From: Microbacterium mangrovi
Lineage (GTDB): Bacteria; Actinomycetota; Actinomycetes; Actinomycetales; Microbacteriaceae
Assembly: GCF_000802305.1 (NCBI RefSeq)
Contig: NZ_JTDK01000002.1
Location: forward strand, 1 to 64,000
Direction: 5' to 3'
Length of the DNA stretch: 64,000 nt
Under the pieces are notes generated by a model. The model saw nothing but the letters and a program-made list of their open reading frames with translations. It did not search any database and had not been told where the DNA came from. Positions 33,983 through 42,385 of this stretch are shown here, piece after piece. A program made the translations under genes and the position numbers. Position 1 is the stretch's first letter. Each line of letters starts with the position of its first letter.

Positions 33983-34405
33983 ATGAGCGAGATCAAGACG
34001 AAGCCGACGGATGCCGACGTGTCGGCGTTCCTGGATGCCGCGACGCCCCGGCAGCGCCGTGAGGACGGCATCGCCCTCGCGGCGATCTTCCGCGAGGTGA
34101 CCGGCGCCGACCCGGTGATGTGGGGCCCGTCGATGGTGGGGTACGGCAGCTACCGCTACGTCTCGCCGTCCGACCCGAAGCGCCAGGGCGACTGGCCGAA
34201 GACCGCGTTCTCGCCGCGCAAGGCCCAGCTCTCGCTCTACGGGCTCAAGGACCTGCCGGAGGGGGCCGCCCTGCTCCCCCGGCTCGGCACCTACACCGAG
34301 GGCGCCGGCTGCGTCTACGTCAAGAAGCTGACCGACATCGACCTCGACGTGCTGCGGCGCCTCATCGCGATCGCCTGGCAGCGCGGCGACGACCCGATCC
34401 CCTGA
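33983..34405 (+). CDS. DUF1801-domain protein
   Basis: 140 residues. The conserved block DADVSAFLDAATPRQRREDG near the start, PVMWGPSMVGYGSYRY in the middle and GAGCVYVKKLTDID near the end are the family marks. The fold resembles small YdhG-like iron-chaperone or frataxin-like proteins, but the role is unproven. Cytoplasmic. It ends just before a long inverted repeat that may stop transcription. Confidence 0.85.
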   Translation: MSEIKTKPTDADVSAFLDAATPRQRREDGIALAAIFREVTGADPVMWGPSMVGYGSYRYVSPSDPKRQGDWPKTAFSPRKAQLSLYGLKDLPEGAALLPRLGTYTEGAGCVYVKKLTDIDLDVLRRLIAIAWQRGDDPIP

Positions 34406-34418
34406 CCCGGGCGGCCGC

Positions 34419-34465
34419 GGATCTGTCACGAGTGGCGACCTCAACCGTGCACTCGTGACGGATCC
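34419..34465. repeat. 16-bp inverted repeat between convergent genes
   Basis: GGATCTGTCACGAGTG (34419-34434) and CACTCGTGACGGATCC (34450-34465) pair over 16 bp with one mismatch around a 15-nt loop. It follows the DUF1801 stop and covers the last codons of the convergent hydrolase gene. A bidirectional terminator is the simplest reading; a dispersed palindromic (REP-like) unit is the alternative. Confidence 0.55.
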
Positions 34466-35256
34466 GGATGCCTCGGCTCAGGCGCGATGAATGCGGCGAG
34501 GTCCGCGGCCACCCGCTCGGGCCGCTCCCACAGCACCAGATGGCCGGTGCTCTCGTAGCTGACCAGCCGGCTGCCGGGGATCGCGCGCGCCAGCTCGTCG
34601 GCCTGCGCGGCCGGGAGCACGTCGTCGTCAGCGCCCCACAGGATGAGCGTCGGCACGGCGATCCTCCCGCCGCGCGTCGGTGGAACGGCGGTGGCCAATC
34701 CGTCCAGTACCGCCAGCCACACGTGCTTCGGGATCGTCAGCGCGGCGTCCGTCTGCACCGCGAGGAACGCCGGCGCGACCGGTGCGTGCACGGCGATCGC
34801 CGCGTTCACGGCGGCCACGTCGTCGCGCGTCACCGGGTCGCCGAAGCCCTCCAGCAGGCTCCGGAGCGCATCCGGGACGAGGCCCCGCAGATCGCTGGGC
34901 GAGCCGATCAGCACCAGGCCGCGCACGCGGTCGGGATGCTCCGCCGCGATCTGCTGGGCGACGTACCCGCCGCTGGAGGTGCCGACGACCCAGCACCGCC
35001 GGATGCCGAGCGCATCGAGCAGGGCGATCATGTCGTCCGCGGCATCCCGGGGTCCGTAGCCGCCCGCGGGCTTCGCGCTGTCGCCGACGCCGCGCTGATC
35101 GGGCGCGATGAGCCGCAGCGAACCCGGCAGCAGCGGAACGAGACCGTCGAACACGCGATGGGTCTCGCCCCAGGCATGCAGCAGCAGCACCGGCTCACCG
35201 TCGCCCTGCTCGTGGACGGCGAGCGTCAGTCCCGTTCCCAGGGCCACGCGGCGCAT
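34441..35256 (-). CDS. alpha/beta hydrolase
   Basis: 271 residues. The nucleophile elbow GTSSGG (Ser near 93) follows IRRCWVV, Asp lies in WGADDDVLP (~211) and His in STGHLVLW (~239), giving a full catalytic triad. LLHAWGETHRVF gives the oxyanion loop. It could be an esterase, lactonase or epoxide-hydrolase-like enzyme; the substrate is open. The ATG at 35256 gives the usual start (MRRVALGTG). The last codons encode one arm of an inverted repeat. Confidence 0.88.
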   Translation of the reverse strand: MRRVALGTGLTLAVHEQGDGEPVLLLHAWGETHRVFDGLVPLLPGSLRLIAPDQRGVGDSAKPAGGYGPRDAADDMIALLDALGIRRCWVVGTSSGGYVAQQIAAEHPDRVRGLVLIGSPSDLRGLVPDALRSLLEGFGDPVTRDDVAAVNAAIAVHAPVAPAFLAVQTDAALTIPKHVWLAVLDGLATAVPPTRGGRIAVPTLILWGADDDVLPAAQADELARAIPGSRLVSYESTGHLVLWERPERVAADLAAFIAPEPRHPDPSRVHG

Positions 35257-35429
35257 GCCGCCAGTATGCCGCGTGCTACGTCGGCCCGAGCCGCCTTCCG
35301 TCGTGCTGATAGGCTCGCGAAATCGGCGTCGGCACATGGGATGCAGGCGTCAACTGGGGAATTCTCGCTGGGGAGAGCGCACCGCTGCGCCTGCGTCGAG
35401 ATTCACGAGCAATCGGGAGAGTGAACAGG

Positions 35430-37013
35430 ATGCAGACGAAGACGCTGCTTTCGCGTGCGGGGATCACCGTGGTCGCCGCACTCGCCATCAGTTCGATCGG
35501 AGGGATGCCGGCCCTCGCCGACGGCCTCGGGCCGACCGTGTCGGTCAGCCCGTCGCCGGTGTGCCTCGCACACGACTTCACGGTCACCGGTACCGGCCAG
35601 GCTCCGGGAAGCTACGAGGTCTCGATCTCGAACGTCGATTCCGTGAACCTCGTCGACCCGGCATCCCTGTCCCCGATCACGGTGGATGGGACCGGCGCAT
35701 TCAGCACGACGCTGACTGCCCGTCCGGATGCCCCGGCCGGCGACTACACGGCGACGTTCGCCCCGACCGACGCCGCCGGCACCCTGTTCACGGCCCCGGT
35801 CACGGCGACCGGATGCCTTTCCACCGCCGTGCCGACGATCGCAGGGTCGGCGATCGTCGGGACGACACTGACCGCCAAGCCCGGCATCTGGACCACCGGG
35901 ACGACCTTCGCGTATCAGTGGTACGCGGCGGGAACCGCCATTCCGGGCGCCACTGCACCGACCTTCCGCCTGACGACGCTGCAGGACGGCAAGAGCATCA
36001 CGGTCAAAGTCACCGGGTCGAAGACCGGGTACGCGATCGTCGCGCGGACCTCCGTCGGAACCAAACTCGTCATGCGCCCGGCGACCCCGAAGATCTCCGG
36101 CTACGCCGCCGTCGGTCTGACCCTCAAGGCTGTGCCCGGCACCTGGAGCCCCGGCACGACGTTCTCGTACCACTGGTACGCGAACGGCACCGCGATCACC
36201 GGGGCGAGCGCCTCCGCGTTCAAGCTCACGGCGGCCCAGCGCGACAAGCGGATCAGCGTCCGGGTGACGGGCTCCAAGTCCGGATACCCGACCGTGGCAC
36301 GCACCTCGGCATCCACCCTGCGGACGACGCTCTCCGGCCCGGCCACCATCACCGGCACACCGCTGTACGGCAAGACCCTCACCGCTCACCACGGCACCTG
36401 GGCCACCGGCACGGCGTTCTCGTACCACTGGTACGCGAACGGGGTCTACATCACCGGGGCGACGAGGTCCACGCTGTACCTCGGCACCTCGCTGAAGACC
36501 AAGAACATCACGGTCAAGGTCACGGGCACCAAGTCCGGGTACGCGACCGTCGTAAGGACCTCGCCCGCGACCCTCAAGGTGGCGACGGCATCCACCCCGA
36601 CCATCAGCGGCACCAAGCAGGTCGGCAAGATCCTCACCGCCCACCCGGGGACGTGGACGACCGGCACCGCGTTCGCCTATCAGTGGTACGTCTCGGGCAC
36701 GGCGATCACCGGCGCGAAGTACTCCACGCTGAAGCTGACCGCCGGCACCAAGGGCAAGCGGATCACCGTCAAGGTCACCGGCCGCAAGTACGGATACCCG
36801 ACGATCGCCAAGGTGTCGGCCGCGACCGCGGCCATCGCCGCCGCACCGCGGTGCGACCCGAATTACGCGTGGGCGTGCGTGCCGATCGCGAGCGACGTGG
36901 ACTGCGCCGGCGGCGGCGGCAACGGCCCCGCCTACGTGGTCGGCCCCGTCAAGGTCATCGGCGTCGACATCTACCGCCTCGACAGCGACCACGACGGCAT
37001 CGGCTGCGAGTAG
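35430..37013 (+). CDS. secreted four-repeat protein with Excalibur domain
   Basis: 527 residues. Signal peptide at about 1-31 ending MPALA. A unique beta domain (about 32-130) is followed by four ~82-residue Ig-like repeats (from about 134), each with G..L.A.PG.W..GT.F.Y.WYA.GT.ITGA and VKVTG.K.GY. The C-terminus (about 470-527) is an Excalibur calcium-binding domain ending DSDHDGIGCE with paired cysteines. Secreted surface or matrix protein; such repeats are common in actinobacterial wall-associated proteins. GGGAG precedes the ATG; a GTG at 35421 is the alternative. Confidence 0.85.
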   Translation: MQTKTLLSRAGITVVAALAISSIGGMPALADGLGPTVSVSPSPVCLAHDFTVTGTGQAPGSYEVSISNVDSVNLVDPASLSPITVDGTGAFSTTLTARPDAPAGDYTATFAPTDAAGTLFTAPVTATGCLSTAVPTIAGSAIVGTTLTAKPGIWTTGTTFAYQWYAAGTAIPGATAPTFRLTTLQDGKSITVKVTGSKTGYAIVARTSVGTKLVMRPATPKISGYAAVGLTLKAVPGTWSPGTTFSYHWYANGTAITGASASAFKLTAAQRDKRISVRVTGSKSGYPTVARTSASTLRTTLSGPATITGTPLYGKTLTAHHGTWATGTAFSYHWYANGVYITGATRSTLYLGTSLKTKNITVKVTGTKSGYATVVRTSPATLKVATASTPTISGTKQVGKILTAHPGTWTTGTAFAYQWYVSGTAITGAKYSTLKLTAGTKGKRITVKVTGRKYGYPTIAKVSAATAAIAAAPRCDPNYAWACVPIASDVDCAGGGGNGPAYVVGPVKVIGVDIYRLDSDHDGIGCE

Positions 37014-37041
37014 CAGCCACCGCTGCGCGCGGCGGCCCCAC

Positions 37042-37773
37042 TCAGGTCGTCGCGCGCACCGGCGCCGCCAGCAGCACCGTGCGGCCGTCGCTCGAGCGCA
37101 GTTCGATCCGCACGATGTCCGCCACCGGGACCGAGGTGGAATCCGTCGTGCGCACGACGTCTCCGGGGCCCGCGGTCCAGGTCGCCACGCGCTGCGCCTT
37201 GCCGCCGGCGGTCACGATCCACAGGCCGTAGTCCCAGCGCTCGTAACCGCCCGAGGCGGACGCCGTCCACCGGCACACCATGCCGATCGACGTTCCCCAC
37301 TTCTTCGTGGTGAGGGTGACGTCGGCCGTGAGCGGCAGCCGCGTGGAGGATGCCGCGGGCTGGTGCAGGCTCGCCGTGACGGTGGGCGCCGCGACCGGCG
37401 TGATCAGGGACGGCACGAACATCGCGCCGACGGCGACCACCACCGCTGCCGCACTCGCGACCAGGGCGGTCAGCCAGCGCCGGCGCAAGCGGATGCGGCG
37501 CACCCGGCCCGCGAGGGCCGGAACCAGATCGGGGACCGTCCGCGTTTCGGCGGACCGCGCATCCACCTCGTCGAGCAGAGCCAGCGCCTCGTCGCGAGGA
37601 ACCGCGCCGAGCAGCGCCGGGACGCCGGCGAGGTCGGCGACGGCCGCCGCACACGACGGGCACGACGCGAGGTGCTCCTCGTACGCACGCCGGTCGGCTG
37701 CCGACAGGGCACCGAGCAGATAGGCGGCATCCCACTCGTGGAACAGCGCGTGATCCTGCGTCACCTCGGTCAT
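37042..37773 (-). CDS. RskA-type anti-sigma factor
   Basis: 243 residues. The cytoplasmic N-terminus contains the zinc-finger motif HLASCPSC (His34, Cys38, Cys41). One membrane helix lies at about 102-124 and the outer domain of ~115 residues is beta-rich with GLWIVTAGG, typical of RskA. Its ATG overlaps the sigma gene stop by four bases. It would hold the ECF sigma factor at the membrane until regulated proteolysis frees it. Confidence 0.92.
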   Translation of the reverse strand: MTEVTQDHALFHEWDAAYLLGALSAADRRAYEEHLASCPSCAAAVADLAGVPALLGAVPRDEALALLDEVDARSAETRTVPDLVPALAGRVRRIRLRRRWLTALVASAAAVVVAVGAMFVPSLITPVAAPTVTASLHQPAASSTRLPLTADVTLTTKKWGTSIGMVCRWTASASGGYERWDYGLWIVTAGGKAQRVATWTAGPGDVVRTTDSTSVPVADIVRIELRSSDGRTVLLAAPVRATT

Positions 37774-38276
37774 CGGGTCACCCCCTTCTCCTGCAGAGCG
37801 AGCTTGAGTGCGCGCAGCCCGTAGTGCATGCGCGACTTCACGGTGCCTTCCGGGATGCCGAGCGCCCCGGCGATCTCAGCCGTCGACCGCCCGCCGTAGT
37901 AGGCGTGCACGATCACCGCCCGGTGCTCGTACGACAGGCCGGCCAGGGCGTCCGCGACCAGCCAGCGGTCGAACCGGGCGTCGATGTCGTCTTCGGTGGG
38001 CGCATCGGGCAGCTCGTCGGTCGCGATCTCGTGCACGCTGCGGGCGCTGCGCACCCCGTCGATCACGAGGTTGTGGGCGACGGTGAAAAGCCACGCACGG
38101 GCGGATGCCCCGCTCTGGTCGAGCACGCTCGGCTTGCGCCAGGCGCGCAGCAGGGTCTCCTGGACGATGTCGTCCGCCTGCAGGGTGCTCCCGGTGAGGG
38201 AGATCACATACCGCCGCAGCGACGGGGCGTATTCGTCGTTCAGGGCGCGCAGCAGAGCAGCATCGTCGGCCGTCAT
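37770..38276 (-). CDS. ECF RNA polymerase sigma factor (SigK/SigL-like)
   Basis: 168 residues. Region 2 (about 15-75) has DDIVQETLLRAW; region 4 (about 112-160) has LSYEHRAVIVHAYYGGRSTAEIAGALGIPEGTVKSRMHYGLRALK. It is followed by its anti-sigma partner with a 4-bp overlap. Promoter targets are unknown; auto-activation is usual. The upstream gap (38277-38393) shows nothing decisive. Confidence 0.93.
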   Translation of the reverse strand: MTADDAALLRALNDEYAPSLRRYVISLTGSTLQADDIVQETLLRAWRKPSVLDQSGASARAWLFTVAHNLVIDGVRSARSVHEIATDELPDAPTEDDIDARFDRWLVADALAGLSYEHRAVIVHAYYGGRSTAEIAGALGIPEGTVKSRMHYGLRALKLALQEKGVTR

Positions 38277-38393
38277 CCTCTGTGTCGCCCCCTCACACGC
38301 TCAAGTGTGCGCCCCCGGCCGGATCGCCGGGTGGCATCAGTGACACGAGACCGGACCGCCCGATGGTTCACGCCGGGGCCCGAAGACGCCGCC

Positions 38394-38421
38394 GGCCGGA
38401 ACCCCGATCGAGGTTCCGGCC
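38394..38421 (-). terminator. hairpin after the cold-shock gene
   Basis: GGCCGGAACC (38394-38403) and GGTTCCGGCC (38412-38421) form a perfect 10-bp stem with an 8-nt loop, 13 bp past the cold-shock gene stop in its direction of reading. It lacks a T-run, common for actinobacterial terminators. Confidence 0.6.
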
Positions 38422-38434
38422 GACGGTCAGTTCA

Positions 38435-38638
38435 TCACAGCGCCTGGATGTTCGCTGCCTGCATGCCCTTGGGTCCGCGCTCGGCGTCGAATTCGACCTT
38501 CTGCCCCTCCTGGAGCTCCTTGAACCCGTCGCCTGCGATCGCGCTGTAGTGCGCGAACAGGTCGGCCGAGCCGTCGTCCGGTGCGATGAATCCGTAGCCC
38601 TTCTCGGAGTTGAACCACTTCACGGTGCCAGTAGCCAT
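38435..38638 (-). CDS. cold-shock protein (CspA family)
   Basis: 67 residues, one cold-shock (OB-fold) domain. RNP1 is KGYGFI (about 13-18) and RNP2 region DLFAHYSAI (about 26-34). It binds single-stranded RNA/DNA and melts structured mRNA. Full family length. Upstream, AGAAGGAAAGAC before the ATG is an excellent ribosome site. A GC-rich hairpin follows the gene. The ~120-bp leader side (38639-38759) shows nothing certain. Confidence 0.95.
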   Translation of the reverse strand: MATGTVKWFNSEKGYGFIAPDDGSADLFAHYSAIAGDGFKELQEGQKVEFDAERGPKGMQAANIQAL

Positions 38639-38759
38639 CGTGTCTTTCCTTCTTGTTGTTCGGGTCGCCGAGGCGACCGGGGTGCCGCGCCGACGAGTGC
38701 GGCGCAGACGTTTTCTGGGGCGGGCGTGCCCGCCGGGGTGGTGGCGGATGCCGGCATCC

Positions 38760-39107
38760 TCATGCTGTCCGCAGAATCTTCTCCATCGCCTTGCCACGGG
38801 CGAGCTCATCGACGAGCTTGTCCAGGTAGCGGATCTTCTGCATCAGGGGATCGTCGATCTCCTGCACCTTGACCCCGCAGACGACCCCGGTGATGAGCGA
38901 GGCGTTCGGGTTGAGGTGGGCGTCCGCGAAGAACTCCGCGAACGTCGACTCCTCGGCGAGCTGCTGCTGCAACCCGTTCTCGTCGAAGCCGGTGAGCCAC
39001 GTGATGACCTCGTCGAGCTCGTCCTTCGATCGGCCTTTGCGCTCCACCTTGTTCAGGTAGAGCGGGTAGACCGACGCGACGGTCGTGCCGAAGATCCTGT
39101 GCTCCAC
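38760..39107 (-). CDS. DUF2200-family protein
   Basis: 115 residues from a GTG. The start [24 protein letters not shown] and the segment WLTGF, then EEST FAEFF, are hallmarks of DUF2200, a conserved cytoplasmic family of unknown role. It begins 13 bp after the AarF gene stop, so it is probably the third gene of the padR-aarF operon. No catalytic motif is known. Confidence 0.88.
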   Translation of the reverse strand: MEHRIFGTTVASVYPLYLNKVERKGRSKDELDEVITWLTGFDENGLQQQLAEESTFAEFFADAHLNPNASLITGVVCGVKVQEIDDPLMQKIRYLDKLVDELARGKAMEKILRTA

Positions 39108-39120
39108 AGGACCAGCGTAC

Positions 39121-40809
39121 TCAGCGACGGCCCACTGCGCCCGCAAAGAGCGAATGAATCAGGGGAAGCGCCGATGCAATCATGAAGACGACACCCAGCG
39201 GAGGGCTCACCGGGAGCAGCAGGATGCCCCCGACCAGCAGCCCTGCGAAGATCACCGCGGACATCACCCGGCGTGCCACGCGCTCCAGTCGTTCGAGCTT
39301 GCGATCCAGCGCCGGGGTGGACACATCGAGCCTTCCGGCCTCGATCCGGTCGATCACCGAGTCGATGCGGTTGGGGAGCCGGGCGACCACGCCGAGGGTC
39401 GACAGCACCTGTTTGGCGGCATCCTGAATCGCACTGCCGCCCTCTTCGGACAGCAGCCGCGACGCGAACGGCTCGATCGAACTCCAGATGTTGAACTGCG
39501 GATCCAGCGCGCTGCAGACTCCGGAGGTGAGCGACATCGCGCGGATCACGAGCAGGAAGTTCTCCGGCAGCTGGAACGGCAGCGCGCGGATCGCGTGGCC
39601 GAACTCGTCGCCGAACTTCTGGAACTCGGCCGGATCCACGTCCCGCAGCTGCGCGAATCCCATACCCCCGAAACGCGCGAAAAGTTCGGTCAGCGCCTTC
39701 TCCAGCGCGTACGTGTCGGCGTTGGGCAGCAGCATCCCGACGTCCTGGATGCCGGCGACCAGTCCCTTGCCGTCGCGCGCGGCGATCGCGATGAGCAGGC
39801 GCCGCAGGCCGGCGCGCAGCGAATCCGGGATCGCTCCCATCATCCCGAAGTCGATGAACGTGAGGCGCCATCCGGGCCCGGCACCCGGGACGGCATCCGG
39901 AAGCGGTGTCACGAAGATGTTGCCGGGGTGCGGGTCGGCGTGGAAGCGCCCGTGCGTGAACAGCTGCTCGAACATGACCTCGGCGAAGACGGCCGCCACC
40001 GCCGACGGATCGATCCCGGCCGCGCGCAGGGATGCCACGTCGTTGATCTTGATCGCGGTGACGTCCGACAGTGTCAGCACGCGCCGGGTGGTGCGCTCCC
40101 ACGCGACGATCGGCGCGCCGACCCGCGGGTCGGGGGCGAAGTCCTCGGCGAACAGCTCGGCACTGGCGCCTTCGTGCAGGTAGTCGATCTCCTGCAGGCT
40201 CGTGTGCGCGAACTCCTCGACCAGCGCCGGCGTGTCGACGTGGGATGCCACGACCCGCACCCGGCTCAGCCACCGCGCCACCTGGCGAAGCGCCGCCAGG
40301 TCGGTGTCGACGATCTGGTCGATCCCGGGACGCTGCACCTTGACGACGACGTCGGCGAATCCGGTCTCGGCCGCGATCGCGTCCGGCAGCCGCGCCCGGT
40401 GCGCCTGCCCCAGGGATGCCGCGGCGACGGGGGTCTCGTCGAACGCCGCGTACGCGCGCTCCAGCGGCATCCCGAGCTCCGCCTCGGCGAGTTCCCGGAT
40501 GCCGGCGAACGGCACCGGGGGCACCTCGTCCTGCAGGCCCGCCAGCTCTTCGGTGATCGCCGGAGGAAGCACGTCCAGGCGCGCGGACAGGAACTGCCCG
40601 ACCTTGATCATCAGCCCGCCCAGTTCGATCGCGAGCGCATGGAAGCGCCGGGCGATGCGGGTCAGACGCGCGTCGCGCCCGGCCGCGGCGCGGCGCCCCA
40701 GGCCGAAGCGCGGCAGGAACAGCTCGAACCACCACATCTCGACGATCACGCGGCCCGCGAATCGCAGGATCCGCCGGTACCGTCTGCCGGTGATTCGCGC
40801 CGATGCCAC
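39121..40809 (-). CDS. AarF/UbiB (ABC1) atypical kinase-like protein
   Basis: 562 residues. The KxGQ motif (IKVGQFLSAR, about 69-78) and the alanine-rich nucleotide loop (VAAASLGQAHRA, ~127-138) are the UbiB signatures. HGRFHADPHPGN (~280) and DFGMMG (~318) complete the kinase core. Two hydrophobic helices at the extreme C-terminus (about 505-555) anchor it. Members support quinone synthesis or lipid handling by ATP hydrolysis. The GTG start lies 5 bp after the PadR gene, so it is cotranscribed and PadR-controlled. Confidence 0.92.
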   Translation of the reverse strand: MASARITGRRYRRILRFAGRVIVEMWWFELFLPRFGLGRRAAAGRDARLTRIARRFHALAIELGGLMIKVGQFLSARLDVLPPAITEELAGLQDEVPPVPFAGIRELAEAELGMPLERAYAAFDETPVAAASLGQAHRARLPDAIAAETGFADVVVKVQRPGIDQIVDTDLAALRQVARWLSRVRVVASHVDTPALVEEFAHTSLQEIDYLHEGASAELFAEDFAPDPRVGAPIVAWERTTRRVLTLSDVTAIKINDVASLRAAGIDPSAVAAVFAEVMFEQLFTHGRFHADPHPGNIFVTPLPDAVPGAGPGWRLTFIDFGMMGAIPDSLRAGLRRLLIAIAARDGKGLVAGIQDVGMLLPNADTYALEKALTELFARFGGMGFAQLRDVDPAEFQKFGDEFGHAIRALPFQLPENFLLVIRAMSLTSGVCSALDPQFNIWSSIEPFASRLLSEEGGSAIQDAAKQVLSTLGVVARLPNRIDSVIDRIEAGRLDVSTPALDRKLERLERVARRVMSAVIFAGLLVGGILLLPVSPPLGVVFMIASALPLIHSLFAGAVGRR

Positions 40810-40813
40810 GCGG

Positions 40814-41365
40814 TCAGCCCTGCGCGAGGATGCCGTAGAGCTTGCGCCGGGCTTCGTCGAGCGCGACGACCGCCTCGGCGACCTGCTCGGGGCTGCCGGT
40901 GCGGCCGACCTGGGCGGCGACCTGCAGCAGCTCGATCCCGGCCTTGGGCAGCGCGCCGTGCTCGCGGGCCGACGTCGCCTCCCACGGGGCGGGCTTGTCG
41001 GCGGCGGCCGCCGCCTCGGCCCGGCCCGCCTCGGTGAGCGAATAGGTCTTGCGGCCGTTCGCCTCCGTCGCGGTGAGGAGTCCCTCGTCGGTGAGCATCT
41101 GCAACGTCGGGTAGACCGAGCCGGCGCTCGGCTTCCACGCCCCGTTGCTGCGCTGCTCGATCTCGCTGATGATCTGGTAGCCGTGCATCGGCTGCTCCGC
41201 GAGCAGGGCGATGACGGCGGCGCGCACGTCGCCCTTGGACATGCGCGGGCTCATGCGCTGCTCGAACGTCGAGCGCAACTGGCCGAGGGCGTCCCAGAGC
41301 CCTTCGCGATGCTGGCCGTTGCCGAATCCGTAGGCGCCGAAGCCGCCCGAGTTGGTACCGCTCAT
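40814..41365 (-). CDS. PadR-family repressor
   Basis: 183 residues. After a Gly-rich ~40-residue lead comes the PadR winged helix: MSKGDVRAAVIALLAEQPMHGYQII, then SAGSVYPTLQMLTDEGLL and GRKTYSLTEAG (about 42-115). The C-terminal ~60 residues form the dimer helix. First gene of the padR-aarF-DUF2200 operon; a perfect 11-bp palindrome sits 26-53 bp upstream of its start, so it most likely represses its own operon. Confidence 0.92.
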   Translation of the reverse strand: MSGTNSGGFGAYGFGNGQHREGLWDALGQLRSTFEQRMSPRMSKGDVRAAVIALLAEQPMHGYQIISEIEQRSNGAWKPSAGSVYPTLQMLTDEGLLTATEANGRKTYSLTEAGRAEAAAAADKPAPWEATSAREHGALPKAGIELLQVAAQVGRTGSPEQVAEAVVALDEARRKLYGILAQG

Positions 41366-41390
41366 GATGACCTCCCCCGCCGAGCGTTTC

Positions 41391-41418
41391 TCAGCGATAT
41401 ACAACGATATATCGCTGA
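41391..41418. promoter_or_regulatory. PadR operator palindrome
   Basis: TCAGCGATATA (41391-41401) and TATATCGCTGA (41408-41418) are perfect 11-bp inverted arms with a 6-bp spacer. The AT-rich inner half is striking in this GC-rich DNA and is like known PadR sites with ATAT cores. It lies between padR and the divergent methyltransferase gene and may control both. Confidence 0.85.
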
Positions 41419-41488
41419 CCTCGATCGGCCTAGGGTGAAGGGGCCGATCCCTCACATTCTCGTCCTCGGACGGGCAAGACTGGGAGTC

Positions 41489-42139
41489 ATGACCGAATCC
41501 CCGCATCCGCACGCCGAGCCGACCGCCGCGGCGGCCTTCTGGGAGCAGCGGTACGCCGAGTCCGACCGCGTCTGGTCGGGCCGCGTGAACGCCGTGCTCG
41601 CGGATGTCGCCACCGGACTGGAGCCCGCCACCGCACTCGACCTCGGCTGCGGCGAAGGCGGGGATGCCGTGTGGCTCGCCGAGCACGGCTGGACGGTGAC
41701 CGCCGTCGACATCTCACCCACTGCCGTGGCACGCGGCGAGGCGGCCGCCCGCGAGCGCGGCCTCGAGGATCGGCTGCGGTTCGTCGCCGCAGACCTCGAG
41801 ACGTTCGAGACCGACGGGCGCTTCGCGCTGGTGACCGCCAGCTTCCTGCACTCCCCGACGATGCTCGACCGGGTGGCGGTGCTGCGGCGGGCGGCGGAGT
41901 TCGTCGCCCCGGACGGGCACCTTCTCATCACCTCGCACGCCGCGCCCCCGCCATGGGCCTCGCAGCTGCACGAGCACGCCGCCGAGCTGCTGCCGCCCGA
42001 CGAGGACCTCGCCCGTCTCGCCTACGACCCGGCCGCCTGGGAGACCGTGCTGTGCGAGGTGCGCCGCCGGGACGCCACGGCCCCCGACGGCTCCCCCGCG
42101 ACCCTCGACGACGGCGTCATCCTCCTCCGCCGCCGGTAG
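41489..42139 (+). CDS. SAM-dependent methyltransferase
   Basis: 216 residues. Motif I is ALDLGCGEGGDAVWLA (about 49-64), followed by VTAVDISPTAVARG and the adenine-binding AADLETF. It is like the TehB/thiopurine-methyltransferase-type group (opening FWEQRYAESDRVWSGRVN), which often detoxify small molecules or metalloids. Divergent from padR across 123 bp holding the PadR palindrome, so co-regulation is plausible. Confidence 0.88.
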   Translation: MTESPHPHAEPTAAAAFWEQRYAESDRVWSGRVNAVLADVATGLEPATALDLGCGEGGDAVWLAEHGWTVTAVDISPTAVARGEAAARERGLEDRLRFVAADLETFETDGRFALVTASFLHSPTMLDRVAVLRRAAEFVAPDGHLLITSHAAPPPWASQLHEHAAELLPPDEDLARLAYDPAAWETVLCEVRRRDATAPDGSPATLDDGVILLRRR

Positions 42140-42167
42140 TGGCCCGGGATGGGCAGTCCTGCACCCC

Positions 42168-42274
42168 GGCCGTTGAGCGCCCTTCGTGTCGCTGGCGCTC
42201 GCCCAGGAACCGCGCAGCGAGACGACACGTCCCCGCGTCCGCCGGTCGTTGAGCGAGCGTAGCGAGACGAAACG
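42168..42274. repeat. GTTGAGCG... intergenic repeat, two copies
   Basis: GGTCGTTGAGCGAGCGTAGCGAGACGAAACG at 42244-42274 is a full copy, split here for reading: GGTCGTTGAGCGAGC then GTAGCGAGACG. A disrupted copy at 42168-42225 starts GGCCGTTGAGCG and resumes as CGCAGCGAGACGACACG after an insert whose reverse strand reads GCGAGCGCCAGCGAC. Such units are familiar between genes in Microbacteriaceae. They fill most of the 246-bp gap before the HNH gene. Confidence 0.6.
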
Positions 42275-42330
42275 CTCGCCCGGGTTGGGCATCAAGATGT
42301 GCTGCAACCCGCTTGCATTGTGGATGCGTG

Positions 42331-42360
42331 TTCGATAGTGTGGAGGTATCGAGTTCGAAC
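42331..42360. promoter_or_regulatory. nested palindromes before the HNH gene
   Basis: TTCGATA (42331-42337) faces TATCGA (42347-42352), and directly after is the self-complementary GTTCGAAC (42353-42360). GTTCGA-type words resemble halves of the actinobacterial SOS (LexA) box, but the full GAAC-N4-GTTC spacing is absent. It could be an operator for the HNH gene 26 bp downstream. Confidence 0.35.
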
Positions 42361-42385
42361 ATTTCAACGGATCGGAGGGAGCACC

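Noticed and set aside
42299..42385. N-terminal extension of the HNH gene to an upstream start
   Set aside because: It would run through the palindromic control region, while GGAGGGAG sits just before the ATG at 42386.
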